Below, piece after piece: positions 43,651 through 51,948 of a stretch of 64,000 bases of DNA. The first letter of the stretch is position 1. Every line of letters starts with the position of its first letter. Where the stretch lies: NCBI RefSeq assembly GCF_017353175.1, contig NZ_JAFMYW010000003.1, positions 434,001 to 498,000 on the forward strand. Reading direction: 5' to 3'. Source of the DNA: Fibrella forsythiae. GTDB taxonomy: Bacteria; Bacteroidota; Bacteroidia; Cytophagales; Spirosomataceae. The translations under genes and the position numbers were made by a program. Below the pieces are notes generated by a model. The model made no database searches. It was not told the origin of the DNA and was given only the letters and a program-made list of their open reading frames with translations.

Positions 43651-44469
43651 ATGCACTATTCTGCTACGCAAACCGCCGATCTGCTGACCCGCCCGCTGCG
43701 TTACCTGCTCATTGATCAGGCCGATCATGTGCTGACCATAACGCTGAACCGGCCGGAGAAGAAAAACGCGTTGAACCAATCGCTGCTGGCTGAACTGGCC
43801 TTTGCCCTGGCCTATGCTCATCATACGCCCGATGTCTGGCTGGTGGTGCTGGCGGCAACCGGTAATGTGTTTTGCGCTGGTATGGATTTGAAGGCGATTA
43901 CCTCGGGAGTGGTTGAGCCCCTGAACGTACCTGAACCCGACGGCCCCATTCGGATAGCCGAACTAATGGCGGGACTGCATAAGCCCTGCATCGCGCAGAT
44001 TCAGGGGCCAGTTTATGCAGGTGGCTTTTTGCTGGTTGGTGGTGCTACCTACGCTGTTGCGGCTGACGACGCCACGTTTTCGCTGCCCGAAGTGAAGCGG
44101 GGCCTGTTTCCCTTTCAGGTACTGGCTGTACTGCTCGATCTGATGCCCGCCCGAAAAGCACTCGATCTGTGCCTGCGCGGAAAGACCCTGACTGCTGATG
44201 AGGCAATGACTGCCGGACTGGTAACGCAGGTGGTGGCCGCGGATAAGCTGGCGGCGGTAGTGGCTGAACTGGTTGATGAACTGAAGCAGGTTTCGCCAAC
44301 GGCATTGCGATTCGGCTTATCGGCTTATCAGCAACTGAAAAGACTGCCTGCCAGTGAACAGCAGACCTTTTTGTACGACCAGTTCATCAGGATTCAACAG
44401 ACGGCCGATGCACGTGAAGGGATGGCCGCTTTCCTGGAAAAACGTTCACCAAACTGGCAGAATCAGTAA
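43651..44469 (+). CDS. Enoyl-CoA hydratase/isomerase family protein
   Basis: Crotonase-fold protein (272 aa) acting on acyl-CoA thioesters. VLTITLNRPEKKNALNQSLLAEL and NVFCAGMDLKAIT (the oxyanion-hole CAGMDL) and IQGPVYAGGFLLVGGATYAVAADDATFSLPEVKRGLFP are family blocks. Where hydratases have the first catalytic Glu the sequence reads GGFLLVGG, so it may be an isomerase or other crotonase rather than a classic hydratase. It lies just upstream of mutL with no evident link. Confidence 0.88.
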   Translation: MHYSATQTADLLTRPLRYLLIDQADHVLTITLNRPEKKNALNQSLLAELAFALAYAHHTPDVWLVVLAATGNVFCAGMDLKAITSGVVEPLNVPEPDGPIRIAELMAGLHKPCIAQIQGPVYAGGFLLVGGATYAVAADDATFSLPEVKRGLFPFQVLAVLLDLMPARKALDLCLRGKTLTADEAMTAGLVTQVVAADKLAAVVAELVDELKQVSPTALRFGLSAYQQLKRLPASEQQTFLYDQFIRIQQTADAREGMAAFLEKRSPNWQNQ

Positions 44470-44481
44470 GATTCGGGAGAC

Positions 44482-44489
44482 TATTTTTG
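44482..44489 (+). promoter_or_regulatory. -7 element TATTTTTG of the mutL promoter
   Basis: TAnnTTTG match ending 21 bp before the ATG at 44511. It overlaps an alternative TTG start at 44487, which is therefore unlikely. Confidence 0.5.
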
Positions 44490-44510
44490 CGGTTTGCCTG
44501 TTACCTTTTT

Positions 44511-46688
44511 ATGCAGAATATCATCCAGCTTTTGCCCGATTCGATTGCCAACCAGATTGCAGCTGGCGAGGTCGTACAGCGTCCGGCTTCGGTGGTGAAA
44601 GAGCTACTGGAGAATGCCGTTGATGCAGGGGCCAGGTCGGTGCAACTCGTTGTGCGCGATGCCGGCCGAACGCTGGTACAGGTGATCGACGACGGTAAAG
44701 GCATGACCGAAACCGACGCCCGGATGAGCTTTGAGCGACATGCCACCTCTAAGATCCGTACGTCAGACGATCTGTTCAAGATCCGTACAATGGGGTTTCG
44801 GGGCGAGGCACTGGCGTCTATTGCGGCCGTAGCGCAGGTAGAAATGCGTACCCGCCGTGCGGATGATGAACTGGGTACGCTGGTACGAATCGAGGGCTCC
44901 GATATTAAAGCGCAGGAGTCTGTTTCCTGCCTGCCGGGTACGAATCTGCTGGTAAAAAACCTGTTTTTTAATGTACCTGCACGACGCAACTTCCTGAAAT
45001 CGAATTCAGTGGAGATGCGCCACATTATTGATGAGTTTCAGCGGGTAGCGCTGGCGAACCCGGAAGTGGCTTTCTCGCTGTTCCATAACGACCAGGAAGT
45101 GTTTAATCTGGTGGCGGGTAAACTTAGCCGCCGGATCGTTGATATGTTCGGGAAAGGCTACCGGGAACAACTGGCGGCCTGCGATGAAGAAACGCCTTAT
45201 GTGTCGGTGCACGGCTACATTGGTAAGCCTGAATCGGCCAGGAAGACGCGGAATGAGCAGTACTTCTTCGTCAACAATCGCTACATCAAGCATAGCTACC
45301 TGCACCATGCCGTGGTTGGGGCCTATGAAGGCACTATTCCCGATGGACACCATCCGTTCTATGTGCTCTTTATCGAGATCGACCCGTCGCACATCGACAT
45401 CAATATTCACCCTACCAAGACGGAGATCAAGTTCGACGATGAACGGTCGATTTACGCCATTGTGATGGCTGCCGTTCGAAAAGCAATCGGTGTGTATAAC
45501 CTGTCGCCCTCGCTCGATTTTGAACTCGATGTCAATTTCCTGGCGGGGCGGGGAAGTAATGGCGGGAGCGATGCCATTGGTAAGCACTTTGCCTCCGGTG
45601 CGCGGTCAGGTTCAGGTAGCGGCGATGCATTGTCGAACGCCCGGCCAGTTACACCGTCATGGTCTAAAACGCCTTCGCCATCTGCCGACCGTAGTGCTGA
45701 TAACCGGCCACCGGTTCCGGCGCATCATGAAGCCCCTAAAAAGGCAACACCGCAGAACTGGCAGGCTCTTTTCGAGGCTCGAAAAAGCGAACAGCCAGCC
45801 AGTTCGAAACCAGCAGGTGAAGAGGCAAACTGGCTCGATAGTATGCCCGGCCGGTTGCCGGTCCGCTCCGATACGCCTGCTGATCCGGCGAACCAAGCCC
45901 ATCCTAACCGAACATCGGCCGTAAACCCGTCTGCTAATGCAGATGAGCGCACCACTGCCGACGTACCTGGCACTGACGCGCCAGCCGATGTGCCCTCGCT
46001 GGGTACGTTGCTGGTGCAGTCGGCTGGCAGTAGCCCGGCGCAGTACGCGTCTGACGCCCCCGTAACGATGGGGAGCCGGGCCAACAAGATTTCCGGCACA
46101 ACCGAGCGGCTAACCGACGAACTGGAAATGGCCGTGATTCAGGTGAAAAACCGGTATCTGCTTACCACCGTGAAGTCGGGGCTATTGCTGATCGATCAAC
46201 GGGCGGCTTATGAACGGATTCTGTACGATCAGTTCCATGCGGCGCTGACCAAGCATAACGGGGCATCACAGCAATTGCTGTTCCCGAAAACAGTAACGGT
46301 TTCGGCGGTTGATTACCAACTGGCGCTTGACCTGCGTACGGAGCTGGAAAGTGTTGGTTTTCAGTTTGATGAACTTGGCGCGCATACGTTTGTGATCCGG
46401 GGGGTGCCTGCCCAAACGGCCGATGAGCGCGAAGAAGAATTATTTGCCAACCTGTTGGCGCAACTTCGGGAAGATACCGGCCGTATGAAGTTAGACCGAT
46501 CGGAGGCGCTGGCCCGGTCATTGGCGAAGCGATCGTCGGCCCGGCATCAGAAACCATTGAGCCAAACCGAGCGCAGAGCCCTGGTTGATCAATTATTTGC
46601 GTCGGTCAATCCGAGTTACACACCCGGCGGCGAATCAATCATGTCTTTATTGTCGCTCGATAAACTGTCTGGGCTGCTTAAGGGTTGA
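44511..46688 (+). CDS. mutL: DNA mismatch repair protein MutL
   Basis: Couples mismatch recognition by MutS to strand removal. 725 aa: an N-terminal GHKL ATPase (IANQIAAGEVVQRPASVVKELLENAVDAGA, DDGKGM, FRGEALASI, FFNVPARRNFLKS), a Ser/Pro/Thr-rich linker from about 355 to 530, and a C-terminal dimerisation domain. The metal-site motif reads D562-Q-R-A-x2-E-x4-D, against the endonuclease consensus DQHA(x)2E(x)4E, so His and the last Glu are replaced. Start 44511 is supported by the promoter at 44482 and by the MQNIIQLLP N-terminus. Confidence 0.96.
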   Translation: MQNIIQLLPDSIANQIAAGEVVQRPASVVKELLENAVDAGARSVQLVVRDAGRTLVQVIDDGKGMTETDARMSFERHATSKIRTSDDLFKIRTMGFRGEALASIAAVAQVEMRTRRADDELGTLVRIEGSDIKAQESVSCLPGTNLLVKNLFFNVPARRNFLKSNSVEMRHIIDEFQRVALANPEVAFSLFHNDQEVFNLVAGKLSRRIVDMFGKGYREQLAACDEETPYVSVHGYIGKPESARKTRNEQYFFVNNRYIKHSYLHHAVVGAYEGTIPDGHHPFYVLFIEIDPSHIDINIHPTKTEIKFDDERSIYAIVMAAVRKAIGVYNLSPSLDFELDVNFLAGRGSNGGSDAIGKHFASGARSGSGSGDALSNARPVTPSWSKTPSPSADRSADNRPPVPAHHEAPKKATPQNWQALFEARKSEQPASSKPAGEEANWLDSMPGRLPVRSDTPADPANQAHPNRTSAVNPSANADERTTADVPGTDAPADVPSLGTLLVQSAGSSPAQYASDAPVTMGSRANKISGTTERLTDELEMAVIQVKNRYLLTTVKSGLLLIDQRAAYERILYDQFHAALTKHNGASQQLLFPKTVTVSAVDYQLALDLRTELESVGFQFDELGAHTFVIRGVPAQTADEREEELFANLLAQLREDTGRMKLDRSEALARSLAKRSSARHQKPLSQTERRALVDQLFASVNPSYTPGGESIMSLLSLDKLSGLLKG

Positions 46689-46780
46689 ACTAAACGAGTT
46701 GTCTGTCAGAACCTGCTTGTCGGCCGTTAAACGCGGAGACTCTACAGAAAGACAGATTGTATAGACAAACAATATTTCGA

Positions 46781-47569
46781 ATGTTTAATATTACGCCTAC
46801 GGTACGCATACTGCTGATTCTTAACGTTGGTGTCTATTTCTTGACGTCTTCGCTGGGTGCAGCAACCGTTGATCGGTTTGCTTTACACTCCGTACTGTCT
46901 GATCAGTTTAGTCCGATCCAGATCATTACGCACCTGTTCATGCACGCTGGTTTCGGGCACTTGTTTAGCAACATGCTGGGGCTAATCATCTTCGGGCCTT
47001 TACTGGAGCAGTTCTGGGGACCACGGCGTTTTTTTACGTTTTATCTACTTACGGGCCTTGGGGCGGCGGCGCTATACCTCGGCGTGAACTACTACGAAAC
47101 GGCGGCGCTGGTCGATGGTTTCAATGCGTATAAGGCCAATCCAACCAACGGTGAGTTTTTGGGGTTCATCAATCAGTACGCTCCCTCAATATATGACCCG
47201 TTAGAGCCTTTTATTCAAAAGTTTGACGAAGCACCCACGAATCCGACGTATATTGAGCAGGGTGTTCGATACATCGCCGGGTACGTTAGCGAGCTGGTCG
47301 GTACACCGATGGTGGGGGCCTCCGGGGCAATTTTTGGGATTATTATGGCGTTTGGCCTATTGTTCCCCAATACGGAGCTGTTCATGCTGTTTATACCCTT
47401 TCCGATCAAAGCGAAGTACCTCGTAGGTGCCTATGCGATCTGGGAAGTATACTCCGGTATCTACCGGGCGCAGTCTGATAACGTTGCGCACTTCGCTCAC
47501 ATTGGTGGAATGCTATTTGCGTATATCATTATCAAGTATTGGGAGTCTCAACGAAAAACATTTTACTAA
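46781..47569 (+). CDS. Rhomboid-family intramembrane serine protease (1)
   Basis: Six-helix inner-membrane protease (262 aa) cleaving transmembrane segments. HLFMHAGFGHLFSNM (51-65), the catalytic GASGAIFG with Ser181 and His240 in HFAHIGGMLFAY are all present. Between helices 3 and 4 there is an insertion of about 60 residues (105-168, rich in Asn, Pro, Tyr), not seen in the compact GlpG core. ATG 46781 is preferred over an upstream TTG at 46757. A second rhomboid gene follows 93 bp later. Confidence 0.92.
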   Translation: MFNITPTVRILLILNVGVYFLTSSLGAATVDRFALHSVLSDQFSPIQIITHLFMHAGFGHLFSNMLGLIIFGPLLEQFWGPRRFFTFYLLTGLGAAALYLGVNYYETAALVDGFNAYKANPTNGEFLGFINQYAPSIYDPLEPFIQKFDEAPTNPTYIEQGVRYIAGYVSELVGTPMVGASGAIFGIIMAFGLLFPNTELFMLFIPFPIKAKYLVGAYAIWEVYSGIYRAQSDNVAHFAHIGGMLFAYIIIKYWESQRKTFY

Positions 47570-47662
47570 AAAAAGAAGTAAGACAGTAAGAGTGTGTTGC
47601 TGGCCGGTCGGAATGGCCCCACGCCCTATCTCTGAATCTCACATCGATTAATCACGTGTACA

Positions 47663-48583
47663 ATGAGCGGACTACTAGACGATTTTAAGTCCGAATTCAA
47701 CAAGCCCAACAATACGCTGGTGCAGTTGATTTTGATCAATACGGTCCTGTTTCTGACCGTCATAGTTGTATTGGTAATTACGCGTATTACCGGTCACGCA
47801 GAGGCATATCAATGGGTGCTCGACCAGCTGATGATGCCGTGGGCCCCTATGGCTTTACTCAAAAAGCCGTGGACAGTGCTGACGTATGCATTTACCCATG
47901 CCGATCCGTTCCATATTCTCTGGAACATGATCTTTCTGTACTGGTTTGGTCGCCTCATCGAAGAATATCTGGGTAGCCGCCGGTTGGTTGGATTGTACAT
48001 TCTGGGTGCGCTGGGTGGTGGCCTCTGCTACTTTGCCAGTTACAACCTGATTCCGTATTTCAGTACGCAGATTGGTGGTCAGTCGTTGCTGGGTGCATCG
48101 GGTGCGGCACTTTCCGTAGCGGTTGGTGCGGCTACGCTACTGCCTAATTATACGTTTCACCTGCTATTTATTGGGCCGGTACGCATCAAATATATTGTGC
48201 TCTTCTTTGTTGTACTATCCTTCTTCAACTCGGTAGGTAGTAACGCAGGCGGAAATCTGGCGCACTTGGGAGGTGCTCTGATAGGTTTCAGCTATATCAA
48301 ATTACTACAGGCTGGCAGCGACATGGGTCGGCCTATCTATTGGCTGATGGACCGCTGGAGCAACCTGTTCCGGGCCAAGCCACCCGTAAAAGTGTCGCAG
48401 CGGCAGCGTAGTGCACAAACGGCTGCCAGTGCGTATGTGTCGGTTGGCAGTACCAGCTCGGCATCGTCTATGCCCGACCAGGACGAAGTAGATGCAATTC
48501 TGGACAAGATCGGGCGCTCGGGATACGAAAGCCTTACCCGTGAGGAGAAACAAAAGCTGTTCCGGGCTAGTCAGAAAGGATAA
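47663..48583 (+). CDS. Rhomboid-family intramembrane serine protease (2)
   Basis: Second rhomboid protease (306 aa) with a short cytoplasmic N-terminus, the motif YAFTHADPFHILWNMIFLYWFG (75-96), catalytic Ser146 in LLGASGAALS and His201 in LAHLGGALIGF. A soluble C-terminal tail of about 95 residues (SQRQRSAQTAAS... to LTREEKQKLFRASQ) ends in the EEK-helix common in Bacteroidota rhomboids. Tandem with rhomboid 1 on the same strand, so the two may act on the same process. A + strand terminator lies inside the convergent arfB gene. Confidence 0.92.
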   Translation: MSGLLDDFKSEFNKPNNTLVQLILINTVLFLTVIVVLVITRITGHAEAYQWVLDQLMMPWAPMALLKKPWTVLTYAFTHADPFHILWNMIFLYWFGRLIEEYLGSRRLVGLYILGALGGGLCYFASYNLIPYFSTQIGGQSLLGASGAALSVAVGAATLLPNYTFHLLFIGPVRIKYIVLFFVVLSFFNSVGSNAGGNLAHLGGALIGFSYIKLLQAGSDMGRPIYWLMDRWSNLFRAKPPVKVSQRQRSAQTAASAYVSVGSTSSASSMPDQDEVDAILDKIGRSGYESLTREEKQKLFRASQKG

Positions 48584-48609
48584 GCAATTAGTTTCATGTT
48601 CCAAGTTTT

Positions 48610-48653
48610 AAGTGCTTCGCTAGTTTACCATATAGATGGTCAGCGAAGCACTT
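48610..48653. terminator. Hairpin after rhomboid 2
   Basis: AAGTGCTTCGCT (48610-48621) pairs with AGCGAAGCACTT (48642-48653). Intergenic, between convergent genes. Confidence 0.55.
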
Positions 48654-48675
48654 GAAACGTATAACCTATCCTTCC

Positions 48676-49077
48676 CTATTCATCAACTTTGCGCCGCGCT
48701 GATTTTATATCGGCGCGGCGTTTTTTTTGATCCAGCCGTTCCGCAACGGCCGCTTTTGAGGGCTTGCTGGCTTTTCGTGGTTTCTGAATTTCAAATGCTT
48801 TCGCGATGAGCCGGTCAAATTTCCTGATGACTTTTTCTTTGTTGGCCAACTGGGTACGTTCTGTCTGATGAGTGAGCACCAGTTCGCCTTCGTTGGTTAG
48901 TTTGTTAGCCAGTTTTTCGAGGAGCTGGGTACGTTGTTCATCAGTAAGTAGTCCGGAATCGCGCACGGAGAAGCGCAATTCTGCTTTGGTGGCCACTTTA
49001 TTGACGTTCTGACCGCCTGCACCACCACTACGGGCAAACTGAAAGCTGAGATCGGGGTGGAGAGAGGAAGGATCCAT
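48676..49077 (-). CDS. arfB: Aminoacyl-tRNA hydrolase ArfB (YaeJ)
   Basis: Rescues stalled ribosomes by hydrolysing peptidyl-tRNA. The 133-aa protein keeps the GGQ motif in RSGGAGGQNVNK (GGQ 21-23) and the basic C-terminal tail (RLDQKKRRADIKSARRK) that enters the empty mRNA channel; length fits the family. ATG 49077 (MDPSSLHPDL) is the family-like start. The last codons form a GC-rich palindrome that, on the opposite strand, is a terminator with eight T. Confidence 0.93.
   Translation of the reverse strand: MDPSSLHPDLSFQFARSGGAGGQNVNKVATKAELRFSVRDSGLLTDEQRTQLLEKLANKLTNEGELVLTHQTERTQLANKEKVIRKFDRLIAKAFEIQKPRKASKPSKAAVAERLDQKKRRADIKSARRKVDE
48692..48728 (+). terminator. Intrinsic terminator for the + strand, inside arfB
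   Basis: CGCCGCGCTGA (48692-48702) pairs with TCGGCGCGGCG (48710-48720, one G-U), followed by T8 at 48721-48728. It would stop transcripts from the rhomboid genes and is coding on the minus strand. Confidence 0.75.
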
Positions 49078-49197
49078 AGATTGTTGATTTCCCGTTAAAT
49101 GGCTGTTGAAAAAGCGAATAATACCTTGAGATTTTATTACTTGCGTATAAATACCTGAACCTTGTTGCACTATACAAACCATTAATCAACTACTACC

Positions 49198-49485
49198 ATG
49201 AGAACGCGTTTTTTAGCCGCATCGATCATTGCCGTATTCATTTCAGCTGGTGCATTTGCGCAAACTGAAAAGCCTCACCTGTCGAAGGAGGAGCGCGTAG
49301 CACGTCGGGAAGAGATGAAAGCAAAGTTAGCTGCTATGAGTCCTGAAGAGCGTAAAGCATTCAAAGAATCGCAGCGCGAAAAGTTGAAAGAGAAAATGGC
49401 CAACATGACGCCCGATCAGCGCGAAAAAGTGAAAGAGCGGCTTCAGGCGCAGCGTGAACGGCACCAGGCTAAAAAGAACGGCTAA
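49198..49485 (+). CDS. Small periplasmic charged helical protein (Spy/LTXXQ-like)
   Basis: 95-aa exported protein: signal peptide MRTRFLAASIIAVFISAGAFAQ, then an almost uninterrupted Lys/Glu/Arg/Gln-rich helix with repeats of MSPEERKAFKE and MTPDQREKVKE, which resemble the LTxxQ motif of periplasmic stress chaperones such as Spy and CpxP. The role could be chaperone or metal/stress response; not proven. The last 18 bp-long word (49465-49482) recurs in the downstream gene. Confidence 0.7.
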   Translation: MRTRFLAASIIAVFISAGAFAQTEKPHLSKEERVARREEMKAKLAAMSPEERKAFKESQREKLKEKMANMTPDQREKVKERLQAQRERHQAKKNG

Positions 49486-49511
49486 TCGATCAGGTCAGCA
49501 TCAATAGCACC

Positions 49512-49537
49512 AGCGCCCGGCCAATAGGCTGGGCGCT
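49512..49537 (+). terminator. Terminator hairpin after the Spy-like gene
   Basis: AGCGCCC (49512-49518) pairs with GGGCGCT (49531-49537); flanking CAC/GTGG extends it; a weak T-rich tract follows. Confidence 0.6.
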
Positions 49538-49556
49538 AGTGGTTTAACCGTTTTCT

Positions 49557-50501
49557 ATGGGAAATCGTATACGCTTACTGAGTCTATTGGTCGTCTTGTT
49601 GAGCACCGTAAGTTGGGCTTCCCCTTTTCCGGCTGATTCCCTCCAGCCCAGTGCGCCCGCTTCGGGTTCGGCAACCCGGGCAGAAATTAACGTGCGGGTG
49701 AACTACACCAGTCGGGCGGTTTTTTCGGGAAGGGAGTTTGGCGTTCGTGAGTGGATGAGTACGCCCAGTATCACCTACTACGCAAAATCTGGCTTTTACG
49801 CTGACGTGTCGGGCTATTATTTCAGCCAGAGCCTGCCCCACTACGAACTGACGGCTTTGTCGGCAGGGTATCTGGGAATCGTGAGTAGTCGCGTTACGCT
49901 ATCGGGCGAACTGAGCCGAACGTTTTTGAGTAAAGCCAGTCAGCAGAATCTGTTGCCATATAGTGGCAATCTGTCGATGAACTACCTGATCAGCCCGGTT
50001 TTTTCGGTCAACACCGACTACTACCTGATGTTCGGTAATGCCACCGCCCATCGGGTTCGGTTTTCTTTATCAGCTTTCGCGTCGAAAAAGATGGGTGAGT
50101 CGTCGGTTGGGCTTAAACGGATCAGCTGTATTCCTGCCTTGACAGCAATTTTCGGTACAGAAACGTCGGCTTATAATCTGCTGCAACCAGCCATTACCGC
50201 CACTACATCAGTAACCGCTGCAACCACTGCTGCTGAGCGTCGTTTGTTGCGCATACAGCAGCGGTTGCAGGCTAAAAAGAACGGCGCAACCACGGTAACC
50301 ACCACGGCGGCAGAGGCCAGTACCGATGCGTTTGGCCTAATGGCCATAGACTTATCGGTGCCTGTTCGTGCTACCTTCACCGGTTTCCGGCTTGGCTTAA
50401 CTAACCACTTGGTTAAGCCGGTTAAAATCTATGCTGATGAAGACATGCCAACCAACCCGATTTATTACGCCGATCTAAGTCTCACCTGGCTTATCCGGTA
50501 G
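49557..50501 (+). CDS. Hypothetical outer-membrane-type protein
   Basis: 314-aa exported protein (signal peptide to about ...STVSWASPFPA, residue 23). The remainder alternates aromatic and polar residues (VNYTSRAVFSGREFGVREW, YYAKSGFYADVSGYYFSQ) as in a small beta-barrel. In the middle, residues ~222-262 are Thr/Ala-rich and contain RLQAKKNG, identical to the end of the preceding protein; that segment looks like an insertion. No family recognised. The stop TAG abuts GTACGTT. Confidence 0.65.
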   Translation: MGNRIRLLSLLVVLLSTVSWASPFPADSLQPSAPASGSATRAEINVRVNYTSRAVFSGREFGVREWMSTPSITYYAKSGFYADVSGYYFSQSLPHYELTALSAGYLGIVSSRVTLSGELSRTFLSKASQQNLLPYSGNLSMNYLISPVFSVNTDYYLMFGNATAHRVRFSLSAFASKKMGESSVGLKRISCIPALTAIFGTETSAYNLLQPAITATTSVTAATTAAERRLLRIQQRLQAKKNGATTVTTTAAEASTDAFGLMAIDLSVPVRATFTGFRLGLTNHLVKPVKIYADEDMPTNPIYYADLSLTWLIR

Positions 50502-50506
50502 GTACG

Positions 50507-51568
50507 TTATGATTTATCAGCCTGCCTGTCGGCTCTGATCTCAGGCAATGTATCAGGGTCGATCAGGCCGATACTGGCGGCATGTTCAGCAGCAGCTACT
50601 GTGTCGGGTACCAGCAACATGGGCACGCTGTAGGTGGCGGCTACCTGAATCAATTTCCTGACATCTTCGTCGCGCCTGTCCTCGGGCGATACGTCTCGGA
50701 TGTATGTCGCCTTGATCCGCCCCGGATTCGCCTGAATTACATCGGCGTAGATCTCCGGGTCCTGTTGCCCGCTGTCGCCCAGAAGCACAAAGGGCAAATC
50801 GGGGTTTACCGCCAGAATCTTGTCGATCATTGTCCGCTTATGGGTATGGTGACTTTGCGACGATAACAGATCGGCATTCAACTCCAGATTACGCAGCAAC
50901 AACGGCCCTTTGGGAATTCCCTGAATTCGGAAGAAATCGATCAGTAGGTCGTAAATGTTCCAGGGGCTGCTGGAAACGAAATAAATAGGATTGAACAGAG
51001 TGGTGACCGCCCCACTCTGCAACGCCCGGTAAAATGCGGAAACGCCGGCGAAAGGCAACCGGGTGAAGGCATTTTCCAGAAACGTCAGCTTTAGGGTTTG
51101 CCAAATATTGGTGGCACCGGTTACCAAAACGGTGTCATCAATGTCGGAAATAACGCCGAACTGGCTATAGGCGGGGGCAATCATCAGTTGACCGTCTTTC
51201 ACAACCTCCCGTGTACCCGACCCCGACGGGCCATCGAATCCTTCGGGCTGTTCTACGCCTTCAAGAACGTACCTGACCGGAAACCAGGCCCGGCTGGCGG
51301 GTAGGTCGATATTCGGATCGATTGTGATGGAAAAGAACCCGTCTTTATCTGTTACTGTACGGAAAACCTGCCCGAAGGTCTCGATCCGAACGGTGATTCC
51401 GCCCACTTCGCTGGTCAGGAATCGACTGACAGTAGCCGATAAATTTTCCCAGAAAGGTGCCCTGTCAACGGGTGAAGCAAGTTCATTCTGCTTTAAAACA
51501 CGGCCTGTTATCCAAACGGCGTGGGGTGAGCCAAACCCCCGGAAATAAATGATCTGATATGGTTTCAT
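50507..51568 (-). CDS. App1-type phosphatase (DUF2183)
   Basis: 353-aa protein with an App1 phosphatidate-phosphatase-like catalytic domain. The HAD-type nucleophile motif DIDDT is at 142-146 (SDIDDTVLVTGA), followed by FYVSSSPWNIYDLL-like and VLLGDSGQQDPEIYADV, the latter a conserved DSGQ/D motif. In yeast App1 acts on phosphatidate; bacterial substrates are unknown. ATG 51568 is used; GTG at 51574 adds two residues only. A hairpin with T-runs on both sides lies 26 bp upstream. Confidence 0.88.
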   Translation of the reverse strand: MKPYQIIYFRGFGSPHAVWITGRVLKQNELASPVDRAPFWENLSATVSRFLTSEVGGITVRIETFGQVFRTVTDKDGFFSITIDPNIDLPASRAWFPVRYVLEGVEQPEGFDGPSGSGTREVVKDGQLMIAPAYSQFGVISDIDDTVLVTGATNIWQTLKLTFLENAFTRLPFAGVSAFYRALQSGAVTTLFNPIYFVSSSPWNIYDLLIDFFRIQGIPKGPLLLRNLELNADLLSSQSHHTHKRTMIDKILAVNPDLPFVLLGDSGQQDPEIYADVIQANPGRIKATYIRDVSPEDRRDEDVRKLIQVAATYSVPMLLVPDTVAAAEHAASIGLIDPDTLPEIRADRQADKS

Positions 51569-51948
51569 TGACACATATAACCCGATCTAAACTAAAAATT
51601 CCCGCTGAGTTAGCGGGAATTTTTTATTGACACCAATATTACTGACCTGAGCTAAGCGGGTCGGTGAGGGCCAACCAGATAAGGTATCGAATACTATATG
51701 TCATTCGTTTCAAAGCCTGAAGCATATTCGTTTGTGTGATGATGGTAAAGTTAAGTAGTATTACTTAGTGTGGGGTGTGTGGGTATGTTAACGGATAAAA
51801 TATTTTGTGAACGGTAGCTTTTAGACTGCTCACCACACCCTGCGGTAACTAATTAGCCTCATTAATTATTTACACCATCGAATGTTTATCTTTTTTACAG
51901 TTCGGGCTTGTAAAGCTGCATCTACAGCGCTGAACCAAAATCAGTCAC
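51569..51948. other. 380-bp intergenic region
   Basis: Contains a symmetric hairpin (51594-51624) and AT-rich DNA. No coding content or repeat family was recognised in 51630-51948. Confidence 0.6.
51594..51624. terminator. Bidirectional intrinsic terminator
   Basis: AAAAATTCCCGCT (51594-51606) pairs with AGCGGGAATTTTT (51612-51624), 5-nt loop, T-run on either strand. Terminator-like, but its place just before the App1-like gene also allows an attenuator role. Confidence 0.75.

Noticed and set aside
44487-44511. TTG at 44487 as mutL start
   Set aside because: It lies within the TATTTTTG promoter element; ATG 44511 gives the family N-terminus.
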